64,000 nucleotides of DNA, taken from the NCBI GenBank assembly GCA_032173965.1, contig JAVUNC010000019.1:16546234-16610233 (forward strand), read 5' to 3'. Shown here piece by piece: positions 47,467 through 59,500 of this stretch. The translations under genes were made by a program, and so were the position numbers. Numbering within the stretch: the first letter of the stretch is position 1; every line of letters starts with the position of its first letter. Under the pieces are notes generated by a model. It saw nothing but the letters and a program-made list of their open reading frames with translations. It ran no database searches and was not told the DNA's origin. Source of the DNA: Sitta carolinensis (lineage: Eukaryota > Chordata > Aves > Passeriformes > Sittidae).

Positions 47467-50400
47467 AGGAGTTGAATGAGTAAAAGAAAACACGTTTTTT
47501 CAAGGGTCAAAGGCACTTTAATACATGTAAGATCAACTCCTAAAATCCAGGCAGACCTCAGGGTGTAATTGTGACCCTCAGTGTGAGCCACAGAGCAGCA
47601 CCTGGGCCCATGTGAGCACTCCTGAAACAATCAGCACTTAACTGCAGGATAAAATTCAGAAGCCTTTGACCCTGATGAAGCCTTCAGGATGAAATATTTA
47701 AGGAGAATTGCTTATGGTATTTAACCACACACCAGTGCCTTTTCCTCCATAAATGTTTGGGGATTTTTTTTTTCCCAGCAGGGCCAGCACTGATCTGCTT
47801 GAGCTGCTGTGCAGAACAAGTGCTAAGAAAACATACAAGAAACCCTGTGGACATTACAAACAGCTACATTACAATTTTGGCAAGTAAAATGTCACCAGGA
47901 CAAAATATAAAGGAAAAAAAGAATCCTTAAATCAAGGTGCTAAAATCATACCGTTTCTAAACATTTGGTCTTTTTCTCCAAAATTTATAAGGCTCTGAAA
48001 ATGGTGAGCTTTCAAAATTCCCATTTTTGCCTGCCTTAGACTCATTTCAGGTTGCCCTTTTGAATACTTGGACCCAACTGTTCATGTGACTTCCTGGTGC
48101 CCAGATGACAGTAGCAAATACATGAATAACTACATCTATATATGCAAACATTCACCTCATTTCCATTAAAAACCCCCAAAAATGTATAGAACAGTTTCGT
48201 ACGTACCAATCCACCATTGTCACATGTCCAAGCACTTGGATCAAAGTCAAGTTTACTGACACAAATGATAAATTTCTCTGGAAACACACGGAGATCTACA
48301 CAAAAAGAATTGAAAAGAGGATTACAAAAATCTAACCACTTGCAAAACCACTCATAACAACAACATACGTGTTATTTTAGTACACAAAATCACTTATTTT
48401 TTTAATTGTACACTAATGCTAACACTAATTTCATGCACCCCTCTAGTTTCTCACCTACTCTCTTCAATATGCCACTCCCCCTTTTGTTTTGTCCTTATAA
48501 AGCATTCCAAAAAATCAATAAGTAGAATAAATTGAGTTCCCAAGAGGACAGTCATGGCTGCAAATTAGTCCACCTGCACCCCTGGCCAGGAAGAGCAGAC
48601 AGAACCAACAGACAAACCACTTAACAAGGATTTCTTTTGTGCTATTCTGGGGATGAGTCTTTTCATCACAAAAGCTGCAAATTAGGTTTGTAGCCCAGAA
48701 AAACATTCAATCAGGGCTTGGCATCAAACCTCAGCATAAGGCCAGGGCAGAGTGTTTCACACTCCAACTACAGAGATTTTTGAAGTCATTAAACAAGTTG
48801 GTTAACTGCTACTGAATTACCCATTTTACTCAGGATCACATGGGTTGTTATGAACACAACAAAGTTTCTATTTACAAAGGATTAAAAATTGAAGGGTTTG
48901 CAGATTAGAACAGACGAGACAAAGCTTTATTCAGTACCTGGCAATGCTATGGGAAGAGCACAGCTGGATATTTTCTTGTTTACATATAGAATTATTTCCA
49001 GATCAGTACCTTCATATTTTCAGCTCTGATTTTTTTTGTTGCTGGGTTTTGATTTGTTTTTATAAAAAGAAAATTATTAATTTTTAAAGTTTGTTATATT
49101 TCAGAAGGAAGCCATAACACTATTTTTGAGGGACAAGAAAGAGACAACGCTTGCAGAAAAAAACCTATGAGGTTGATCTCACAGATTTCTTTTGTAGAAT
49201 TGAAGAGTAGGGCAAACTGCTTCCAGTAGCAACTATTTATTGTTACATGTTATAACAATCTCCTCTGCTGGCTAGCAAAATGCAGGTATCTTTAGGTATT
49301 CATTGGTGCTTTAACAGACAGCAAACAATGTTGGGATTCCAATGCAGACACTCTGAAATTCCATTTTAACAGGACAAGTTTGATGAAATATTTAAAGTCA
49401 ACACTGATCTCTTCAGCCAGTATGGATTTAGAAAACAACCAGCTGGCATTTGAAGACAGATTTAAACTTTTATGAATATCATGAATCCCTATAAAAACCA
49501 GTAAATTATTTTAAAATATCCATTCAATTATTCAGTACTTTTAAGGATTTTGCTTTTTTTTGTTTACTGCCAAGAGGTCAGCGATCAGTACTGCTCCTTG
49601 GTGTTGCTGCTGGCAGGGGAGGACTGATCTCACTTCTTCCAGAGCATCCTGGCTTGAGAAAACCTGAAGAAAAGACCTGTCCAATGACATCACCTACGTC
49701 AAGATTTTATAGCTGTGAGGTGAACGAAAGCCTTTCCTGCATGCACTTGTACTGCATGCTGATGTCACAAGACACTCGAGCCATAATGAAGTGATTCATG
49801 CTGCAACCTCTGCTTGATTCACCCTGCAGAGACTCAGGAAAACGCTGAGTCTCATCATATTTACAGAATTTGGTGAGGCTTAGCTGATTACCCTGGGGCA
49901 AGGCATACACAAATTTAAAATTAAGTTTAAAAAAAAAAAATCCATCTTATCTCAAGAAACACTTTTTTTTTTTTTTCGTTTTCAGGAAATCTTGTTTGTA
50001 AAAAAACAAACTAAAAAAACCAAAACAAAAACAAACATTAAAAAACACAAGCTCTGAAAGAAATTTTGATTTAAGTAGACCAAGATCTGACAAAGTCTTA
50101 GTTATGTTCCCTTTCTTCCTCTTCTAAGTAACTCTGTAAGAAACTGATTTCTTACCACGATAATGTTTCCCTAGAGCACAACGGAGATTAACCCATCTCT
50201 TCATAAAGTAGGCTGTAATGTGCAAACTGTTGGCTGCAACATAAAACAAAGGGATAATATTAAGTGTAAGGGCATCCTGGTCTCAAAATATTGCACATCT
50301 GCTAAGACTGGATGGAGAGAAAGCAGCAGCAGCTGAACAATACAAAGGAAAAAGTAACTTTAATGGAATATTTATTTTTTTTAAATTCTGAATTCTCATA

Positions 50401-53400
50401 CTGAAGTCTCAAGAAATTAGTGCCTGAAACAGGGCAAAAATCTACATAAATTAATAACCACCAAGTTCTGAAATCCAACCACAGAAATTAAATTAATTAA
50501 TTGATCAGAGGTGTCATTTACTTAATAGTGTGGTGTCATGTTTTCATACACATCTACAAGAACACTGCAGATACCCATTTACTTAACTGCCTTCTAGAGG
50601 AAGGTGACAGACCTGGTAGGAAAAAATAAAAATAAAAGATAACTACAAAGAAACCCAAACATGAAATGGCATAATTCCAGCGAATGAGGTGAGAAATTGT
50701 CACATTTGAACTCCTCCCTAGTACAGCAGCCTGAGCTGGCCTGGCTGGCTCAGCAGGTACCTGTAACCTACAGTGGCTTTTTCAGACTAAGGAAATCAGC
50801 TTTTACTTTTGTTCTGTTTAAAATCTCAAACGACCCTGATAAATCAGTTAGCACTTCATTCATGAAGGTATTTAGCAACCTGACTCCCACCGAAAGTGCA
50901 AAAACCTGACACCTGTGACTCATCCTGCCCAGCCTCCCTGTGCACCTCACTGAAATCAAAGCGTGCAAGAGGGTCGGGGATATTTCCCTTACCTTGGATG
51001 GGATTTGCAAGACTTAAATTATTGATGGTTTGAAGTCAGCTACCCTAGGTGCAATTAGCACAGACAAGTTGGAGTAGTAAGTGCTACTGCTGTTTTAATA
51101 ATCTAACCATTTAAAAAGAAGAAAAGCTTGCTTGTTTCCAGTCTCAATCCCTACTGAGCAAGGCATGCCTTATTTCTAAGAATAAATGCACATGGTCCTG
51201 AAGGTCCCTCTCCTATTTCTACAAGGTCTTCTGGAGCTCACCATCGAGTGCTGTTGAGCCTCAGCTCTCATTAAGAACTACAGTTATCAATCACAATCAA
51301 TCTCTTTGAAATTTATCAGCCATCTTTTTTCCTTCCCCTCAGGAAGACACCCAAAATTTGACTTCCTTTTAGAGATCGAGTCAAGATGTGGCAAGTTGAA
51401 CCATCCCTTAAAAATGATGAGCACCAGAGAAAAATTTGGATGTAATCCACCAGCTTTATTAACTGTTTACTTAAAAGAACAATTAAGGAAAATTACTTTT
51501 AGCTATTTCCAGTTTGGCATCTACAATTCTTTATCACTGCTAGTAGGCTTAGTAAAATCAAAGAATTTGCCCTGTATATAAATAAGTTATTAGTGTGATA
51601 ACAACATACTTCACTGTGACCTTGAAAAGCTGAGAAAGTAGCATTCCTAAAAGTACAACTTGGAAAACAAACCTTCAGACAGTAAATATTTAAAGTTTTT
51701 CTTTCCACCTCCATTTGTCAGCAGTATTCCACATGTTTAGGGGTTTTTTTGAAAGGAATGTCAAATGAAAAAGTGTGAATCGTTGTTTTTCACAGGAAAA
51801 GCAAGATGCTTCATTCTTGAAATTCTTTTATAGATCAGTGACTTCTATATCTGTTTACTTTTCTTGCTGTCCTGGTATTCTCTGAGAGGTTAAGTGTTTA
51901 ATTGCATGTGATTGACTGAACAAAGTTTCAAATTCTCCTTCGAGGCCCTTGATTCACCAGCTACTGTTCTGTGGAAGAGAACACCTCCTCAGATCTGACA
52001 AAACAAACAATTATGTAAGAGATCAAGACATCTCTACAAACTATTTTTGCAGCATCAGCTCAAGTTTGAAAGTCTTACAAAGCCTTCACAGGGAATTGCA
52101 CCTGAGCTAATAAGCTCAGCCCAGAGGGACTAACACTAAAAAATCAGTTTAGTTTCCATGATTATTTACTACTTTTCTTTAAAGGCCTGAACAGATATTT
52201 GCTGTTACTTGTTGCTAAGCCTGAGAAAATATTAAGATGCACTACATTTAAGATACCTGCATTTTGAAAGTATCACACAGCTACACTCAATAAATGCTTT
52301 GAAACCCTCTTGTACATGACATATGATCTACTCTGTAGTCAGCTGGAGTTTGAAAAGCTCCCCAGTTTTAAAGCTGTCAAAGTTACTGCAGAACTATAAA
52401 AATGGTGATATCCTCTTTCAGCTTCCTTCTGGGGAAATACATTATCCAATTAACTATTCTGCTGCATGAGAAAATAAACTTAAAAATAAGACCTGCAAGA
52501 AAACCTTCTTATCCAAGAGCCCCATGCGACTCGCAGCTTTTTTCATTTTCTACACAGTTACTCAGCATGAGTTTAAATCTGTTCTTGATCTCATGGAAGA
52601 ACAAACCAGCTGATATGTACCAAATGCTTCATCACCAGCTTCTTTTGAGCACAACACAGAAGTGTGAACCACAAGCTACAGACAATTTTTCCTTCCAGTA
52701 ATGCAGAGAGTTCACACATCATGGTCTCAGCAAATCTAGTTGATCCCATCTTCAGCTTCCTGTTCACCATGCAACACGGACAAAGCTCCCTTTGTGGATT
52801 ACCAGCACACAGGCAGAAATAAAATTGTATGTAATGACTTGAAGTTTTGTTTTTCTTGTTTCAAAACTGGGCACTCTAAATCATCCTATCCAGGGTCCAA
52901 AAACAAACAAGAAAAACAAAACCAACCAAACAAATGAACCCCAAGGAAATAAACAGACCCTGAAACCCAAGAGGAGACTGCATAAAAGTGGTTCTAGAAA
53001 AGCCACAGTTCACTTCCAGCTGAAATAGGCACCAGTGAGTGCAGCCTTTTAAGGGAACAGTAATTTGCTCTGCTTGTTGTATTTCAGAGTCCCACGACAC
53101 GGAGAGGAAGTATCAGACACCGACTCTGCTGTAAGACTATCCAGCAGCACTCGTTTCCACAGGAGCCAGGGCAGGCTGAGCTGAGCTTGCCCAGGGCTGC
53201 CAGAGGCGGCTGGGTGCAGCGTGGAGCAGTGGGGAGCCCTCTCCCACGGCTCTTAGGGACCATTCAGCTGGGAGCCTGGGAAAATGCCTCTGAGCTGCTG
53301 ACTTATCTGGAGCAGCCTGGCAGGTGTTCACTCCCCAGCACCATCTGGCACCTGCCTGGCTCCCTGCTTCACTCCAGTCGTGTCCAAAGCCACAGCACAA

Positions 53401-56400
53401 GCCTAAGGCCAACTGCCCCCAAAACATTTCCATATCTGACAGGCACCTATTTCTCATCACACAGTGTTCTTACATCAAACCTATTTTACCTGCCAGCCGA
53501 GACACTTCGTATTTCTGAAAGGTTGTTGTGGATTAGTGTAAGAGCCTGAGATGAGGGATGTGGGACCCCAGGCTGCTCCTCAGCAATGTGTTCATTGCAC
53601 AGAGCAGTTCCAGCAATCTTGGGTGGTGGGTGCAGAGCCACACCTGTGAGCTGCCAGCTCCAGCCTAAAGGCTGCCTGCAGCCACCTCTGTTCTGCTTAC
53701 AGTGCATTGGATATTGTTCTGTGCTGAGTATCTGAATACATAACAACCAATCAGCATCATGCACAATACCTTTACCATTACCTATAGCCCATCATAACTG
53801 CTAATATTGCCATATTGTGGTAGTAGCTAACCAATCACAGTATGTTATATTTTAAGCTTAAAACTTGTTTTTCTGGTTCTTCTGCAGTGGAAAATTCTTC
53901 TTACTTCTTAAAAACATGTTTTCTGTTTGCCTGTGCTTTTTTGAGATGTATATTTGGTAAAAACATGCTTTTGTTTGTAGTCAACTTATCCTTTGCTCTT
54001 AAAGCCTTTGCCATAAAATCTCTTTCCAACTCATCTCAACCTTTGTCCAGTGACCACTAGCTCAGCAGTCTTTATTTTTAGACATCTTTTGTTCTTCTAT
54101 ATCAAAACTTGCCTTCATTTCTAGAGAACGTTCTGCTAAGCATTCATATTTGTAAAACTTCCCTGTTAAACTTCATCTTCCCCAACAGATTAGGACTGAG
54201 TCTCCTTTGGGAAAGCAACAACAAAATGAATCATTGCAACACACATATTAAAAATATAAGAGGATAATTTCTAATGTTACAATGCGAAAGTAAATACACA
54301 GGTGCATTAGACTTTCTGAAACAGTAAATTGTACATTAAAAAAAAAAATCTATGCTTGGCTCATGCTTGATTAATTTTTCCACACAGATTAGGCTATACC
54401 AGTAATAATGTTTACAGTATATAGAGCTTTTCATCTTCAAAGGACTCTACAGACATATTATTACACTGCTTTTTAGCACTCGTATTTCTCCACTCAAAAA
54501 CATTAACCACAGAATCAAAAGTCCTGATTGTTTGTAAACAAAATAAAAAAAGGATCATTTCATTTTAAACCTACTGCTAAGAGTGCAGCTCTCCATCCCA
54601 AAAAAATGTCCAACTCCATACCATGTGCTGCAGAGTTGGCTGTCATTTCTAATTTAGAAGAGATTCAAATAAAATACTGGCATTTAAGTCTGAAGCCAAG
54701 TCTAAGATAGGGACAGCAGATGCATGACATCACATACAGAAAGCTGCTGAGATTTCCAAAGCCTTTTCTGGAATCCACTTGATATTTTTTAAACAAGAAG
54801 CATCTTCACCCAGTTCAAAGTTTATACAGCAAAGAATAGGCTTCAAAACAACTGAAACATGTCAGGATGGCATCCATTCTTTCCCTACAGTCTGTCTTCA
54901 GTTCAAAGAAGGTGATTACCATAGGCAAGTACACAGGAAAATGTGTACTGATAAACAAAGCATCAAGCCCATAAGCTCTTTAAAAGTAAGTTTAATACCC
55001 AAGGAGAAGCATTCAGACCATTAAATTTATTTACTCGAAGAATGGACAAAAAAATACTTGGGTGTAGTATTGAGTGAGCATTGCTGGAGGGTTTGACCCT
55101 GCCAATTCTTTTACTTAAAAATAAATTCAGGGATGGAATTTGCCTCTGTCTTTTTCCAGGGTGCCTTACGGTAGCTTAAACCAAGCACAGACAAAACTAG
55201 ATTGCTGATTTCTTTTCACCTTACTCTTTCACTGTTTTCACTAAATCTTCTGAACACAGGCCAGCTGCCAGCACAAATAGGTGAGAAATCCTTCCCACCA
55301 AGGACCTGGGGAATAAGATTTAGTTCTTATCTGGGAACAGGGTCCCTGACTGGAAGAAAGGCATAAAGCTTTCAGGTGGTGTGATCAAGAGAGGAAGGGA
55401 TAGGCCTAGGAGGATTCTTCTATCAGAACCTGGACAGCCTAGACACAGCCCACTGTCTAAACCACTCAGAGCCACAAAATGTAAAACTGGACTGAGCCAT
55501 TTTGTAAAATCCTACAGTAGGGTTGTAGGGCTCTCCTCTAGCAGGAGAGGTGTGGAATTGACTGCAAAATCAGAACTATCCTGGGCAAACTGGATCCAGG
55601 ATAAGGCATTTCTTAAGCCAGCTGTCAGTGCTGTTCTGGAGGAAAGAATGAAGGAAAGCACATCTGAGACCATCTGGCTGCAAGATGATTAATGCCTCTG
55701 ATGGAGGTCCCGGGAACACACCAGCTCTTTAGGAAAAAGACCATCTTCCCCTCACTCATACTTAAGGATGGAGAGGAAGGCTGATCCCTTCCTGGAAAAT
55801 CCATACCCATTCATAATGAATGAGCAGTAACAGCCAGCAGCACCTGCCAAGGCATTCAGGCAGATAAATGTAGAGCAATGGATTTGATGGTCAGTGCACC
55901 TTCACCACAGACAACAGTTTGCTAACAGGACACAAGATTTCATGTCGCCCTTTTGTGGATCTCAGACTCAATAACCACATTATTAACTGCACATGATGGG
56001 CATGAACTGAAAGCTGTTTAGGAATGCTCCCTGTTTTGAACATCTAATCTGTATTCTAGAGAAAGCCACGTGACTGGACTTCTTTAACCACTGGAATGAG
56101 CACAACAACCAAGAGAAAGGCTGAGAAAGGCATCTGTTGCTACCAGCCAAAAGGCAGAGAGGAGTGGAAAACAAAGCCTGTGGTAAACACTGTCTGACCA
56201 GTCTGCAGCCCAGGAGAAGCTGAAGCATCTTCAAAGTGTCTGTACTGTGATGCAGTTCAGCTAAACTGCCTGGTGCCACTCTCACACATCAGGACAAGTA
56301 CATCCCACAAACTGGCCAGACACAGCTCAACCCAAATGGAGTAACCACTCACATCACTGAACTCCTTCCAGTGACACAAGGAAAGCAGATTCTGGCTCAA

Positions 56401-56536
56401 ATGAGACACAGACACTGTGATGGACCCAAGTTTGATTCACAGCATGCTAGGGAATGCATAACACAGCACATACCTCTTTCACAAAATATGTCCTTTCTGC
56501 CTGTCTCTGTGGTTTTTCCTTGAAGAAATCCATGAG
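33320..56536 (-). CDS. SLX4IP: SLX4IP (SLX4-interacting protein), 3' exons
   Basis: SLX4IP is a nuclear protein that binds the SLX4-XPF-MUS81 nuclease scaffold and has been linked to telomere maintenance. Four exons join in consistent phase: 50156-50233, 48207-48295, 35595-35704 and 33320-34150. Together they match the known protein at ITAYFMKR, VFPEKFIICVSKLDF, SEYFTESAEN, RKIVKGTEARRSS, VNQRQPDD..SQQKPH and QKRKK. A fifth, probable exon lies at 56474-56536, but its junction to the next exon is unresolved. The start codon and first exons are not in view. The last exon has a frame break between about 33605 and 33657. The C-terminal half evolves fast, which makes length comparison loose. Convergent orientation with JAG1 agrees with the known vertebrate gene order. 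Confidence 0.88.
35595..35704 (-). CDS. SLX4IP: SLX4IP internal exon
   Basis: 110 nt encoding EEELSSGTSEYFTESAEN followed by KKHKIRLSEQIKRDILRK and a split Ile codon. Acceptor ggagcag, donor gtatgc. The SEYFTESAE motif aligns to SDYFAECAE of human SLX4IP. It joins the last exon to give RKIVKGTEA, like human KEIVKRTET. Confidence 0.9.
41420..41558 (-). other. Orphan exon-like segment
   Basis: A 139-nt open stretch is flanked on the - strand by a strong acceptor (cttttttttccag) and a consensus donor (CTG|GTGAGT). Its open frame includes YQSVGQTNHTVYITYSEEY and YNPCYVWKANAKFAAVLL. It does not match SLX4IP, and the flanking exons already join in phase. With 139 nt it would shift the frame, and in the host frame it meets TAA within five codons. 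It may be a poison or alternative exon, a nested transcript, or chance. I do not recognise the peptide. Confidence 0.35.
43545..43585. repeat. A41 homopolymer
   Basis: Uninterrupted run of 41 A on the + strand, after acacaaacaataac. No retroposed body was recognised next to it. Confidence 0.95.
47436..47464. repeat. A29 homopolymer
   Basis: Uninterrupted run of 29 A on the + strand, within the SLX4IP intron. Confidence 0.95.
48207..48295 (-). CDS. SLX4IP: SLX4IP internal exon
   Basis: 89 nt encoding LRVFPEKFIICVSKLDFDP then SAWTCDNGGL. Acceptor ttttgtgtag, donor gtacgt. It aligns with VFPDRFVVCVSQLAF of human SLX4IP and joins both neighbours in phase. Confidence 0.92.
50156..50233 (-). CDS. 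SLX4IP: SLX4IP internal exon
   Basis: 78 nt encoding NSLHITAYFMKRWVNLRC then ALGKHYR, with split codons at both ends. Acceptor ttatgttgcag, donor gtaaga. It aligns with FQITAYFLKRGIRLRC of human SLX4IP. Confidence 0.9.
50234..56473 (-). other. SLX4IP: SLX4IP intron region, possibly hiding a small exon
   Basis: 6.2 kb, AT-rich. The exons on either side do not join in phase, so a small exon of 3n+1 length or a different boundary is expected. One weak candidate ends at a good donor at 50993. A possible LTR-like remnant lies at 53550-54130, and A-rich repeats lie near 52900-52935. Confidence 0.55.
53550..54130 (+). mobile_element. Possible degraded LTR-like sequence
   Basis: GC-rich text (53550-53700) gives way to AT-rich text with two CCAATCA boxes (aaccaatcagcatcatgc near 53747 and taaccaatcacag near 53828), then pyrimidine-rich text with ttctgcag. 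This layout recalls avian endogenous retroviral LTRs. There is no internal viral coding sequence, terminal repeat or target-site duplication that I can confirm. Confidence 0.25.
56474..56536 (-). CDS. SLX4IP: Probable SLX4IP exon
   Basis: 63 nt between a strong acceptor (aatttcctgcag) and donor gtatgt. It encodes LMDFFKEKPQRQAERTYFVK then E. This loosely aligns with EYLEVRKQHRPSNAEFTRS of human SLX4IP, just upstream of the ITAYF segment. It ends in phase 0, whereas the next known exon (50156-50233) needs one preceding base, so the intervening structure is incomplete. Confidence 0.55.
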
Positions 56537-59500
56537 CTGCAGGAAATTGTTTGATGCCATGTAGTACTTGAAGTGGAGGATTTTGTATTTTAAGTGTGAG
56601 GAATCGCTAAAAAACAAACTTTCTTCAAGCCCAAATCTCAACCAAAATGTGGAAATGAGCACCTTGGAATTTATCAGACATGACTGGTTCTCCCTACTGT
56701 TCATTAGAATAGCAAAATCACTGGTGCCAATATTGTGATGCTGAAAGATTTTCAAATAAAGTCAATCAAACCTTTCACAGGTTTCCAGATTCTATTTTTT
56801 TTTTCCCCTAGCAATAGGAAATAACTTCTGCAAAACTTTTACCCCCAACAGGAAAGGGTTTTAACCCTAAAGCTCCCACAGCTGCCAAGACTTTCATCTT
56901 CCACTAATAACAAGGTCTCTAGGCAAGGGTCACTAAAAATGTCAGGAATATATTGTATCACAGGGCTACAACACCTCTGGGCTTGGTGAAATAGCCCAAC
57001 ACTGCCACTGGAGACATGATGGGAGAGAATGAGGGAAAGAGCAACCAGGAGCAGGTATAATCAGCAGAACTTGAAAAAGTGGCTTAAACATGAAAACATA
57101 GTTTCTTCATAGGTGATTTGGTTATATAGCAAAAAATATTCTTTTATTTAATTTCTTTTTTTTGTGAAGATTCCTGTTAGGATATCCCAGTGGAGCTAAG
57201 AAGTAGATGGTGATGGCCATAACTGCTTTTCTACCCTAACATCTAGAGGACACTTCAAAAGAACATGAGTTCTAACAGACATGTGTGGACTTGAACCTGC
57301 AGTTTCATGCTGCTGTCTGAATAAAGCAAATTGTGCCAGAGGTTCACAAGTTTTTGTCTTTTCACACAACAGACTCTTGTTAGACTTGAAACGACATAGA
57401 ATAGAAGGAAATTCTGGGGCACAGCAAATAGGTGGAAAGTACCACAATAGAGTCTTCTATACGTTCTCTTTTTAAATGCTGGCAAACAGAGCCTAATTAA
57501 GTCAGCTGCTGAAAGGCTCTATTTTTAAATAAGTCTCTATGTCCTTTGGCTCTCACACGCTCTGATGCAAAGAGGATACCCTCAAAAGAGAGCAACAACA
57601 GCCATGGTTGTGACCATCTGCCCAGTGCCATCAGCTCAGCTCTGGTTCTGGGGCCAAGAGCTGGAGGCTGGCTGCAGAATGGTTTGTATCAACCCACTCA
57701 TTTCAGCTCACCCAAGAACATGGTGCTATAAGGGACCACCTGAACAGCACAGCTCAGCAGCCTCCATTTCTGACATCAGCTCAACAGAGGCCAAGTGCAA
57801 AAAAAGAACAGAACATCCTCTTCCTCAAAACTAAATAGCAAATTTAAGGTCTTTTATGCAAAAGACCAAACTCCACAATCCTGTCTTTTGCCATGGCCAG
57901 AAAACAGCAGATGAAAGACAGGCATTGCCCATATTCTATGATCTATATATGTGCACATAAAAAACCCCTACCAAACCTAATATCTTAATTAAAGGAATAA
58001 GACAAAGATAGTCAGTAAACAAATACAAAACTGTCATCTTCTAGTCTCTCTAAAGCAAGTTTTGGCACCTAAACATGGATTTGTACAGTGAATATGGACT
58101 GTTTCTCCCTGAACATGTGTAATTTGCTGTGCATTAGATCATCTCTGATCTGTCTGACATTGATGGATACATCAAGTTCTAAGATCACAACACAGTCAAG
58201 ATTACACCTGAACTCTTTTCCTCCCATTTTCGAGTAGAAGTCTTTATTATTTCCTACATTACTAAATTTTTATTTCATTATCTCTTTTTTTTACTAAATT
58301 AAGGCACGGGCCCTGCAAAGCTTTGTTGGGTTAGTTTTCTTTGTGGTCTGCCACTGTGCCTTTATAGTCCACAGAAACACCTCGTGTGTAATAACCACAA
58401 CATACCTGGTACTCAGTGGTGAATCAAGCACCCAGAATTACTCTCACTAAACTACTAACACAGAGAAAAAAGGCATAATTTTTTTCAGGAATTGGCCCTC
58501 CATCTCTATCTGGACGGATTCCCATAAAGACTTATAAAAATGTTCCAAATATGAATAAACCCACAAAAATGTTTGCAATTTTAAAAGCTGTAATTTCTAC
58601 CTTGGTCATATGATAATGAAACTTAAGAACAAAGGAGAGTATTGTGTAATATGGTAGCATGGAAAGTTTAAAAGAAATTCCTATTCATATTTAACAGTGA
58701 AATTATGCCCCCAATTACTTCCAGTTAAAATGAAAATTAAAAGGACTTCAATGCTCCATACATAGCTGCAACAATTGAAATTTTTTTTTTCTTAAAGTAT
58801 CATGATGATTTTTCTTTAGCTGGTGATTGTTTGCAGACTTCTTCTGAGACTTTTGGGGAAGGCAAGGGTTAAAGATGTTTAGAAAGAGATTTTCTCACAG
58901 TTTAAAGAGAGCAAAACAACACATTTAGGAAGCCAGACAGCTAAAAGGTCAAAGCATTACACTTCCAGGTCAAACTTCTGGTTGCAATTAAGTAAATTCC
59001 TCTGAACATTTCTAGGGAAATCACATTTCTTTCAGGTTTTATTTCAAATCCCTATTCTTTCTTGCTTACATTTTAACCAAAACAATATTGCTCTCTTTAG
59101 AAACATTTATTAAAGACCACTTTTTTTAGAAAGGAACTCAATTTCAAAGTAAGAATCTATCCTTTTTTTCCATCTCATTTAACGTACAGTTGAACTAAAG
59201 GTAAAAGAAACTATTAAACCTAGAAAATTTTTAGAATCAAAACATTTTAACCAAAACAGTGAGCACTCAAAAAAAAACCCAAACCCATCTGTCACCTCTT
59301 CCAGCTGTCCCTAGTGCTAAAACAGGTCCATGACTTGGACACTGAGAATCCATCCTCTGGATTCCTGATTCCAGGGGACTGGAGGAGCTGTAAAGCCTAC
59401 AGGGAGCACACAAGAAGAGCACCTCCAAGAGGAAAAGATGTTGCAAAGAAGAGAAAGGCAGTCAAGTAAAAATAGTGCTTAGGGACACATTTTCAAAATC

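Larger units (their letters stand above)
35705..48206 (-). other. SLX4IP: Large SLX4IP intron
   Basis: 12.5-kb intron, AT-rich. It holds an orphan splice-flanked open frame (41420-41558), an A41 tract (43545-43585) and an A29 tract (47436-47464). No other gene was recognised. Confidence 0.75.

Noticed and set aside
53137..53549. Overlapping 107- and 120-residue open frames on both strands
   Set aside because: Both are open because of local GC-rich composition; no similarity or splice-supported structure.
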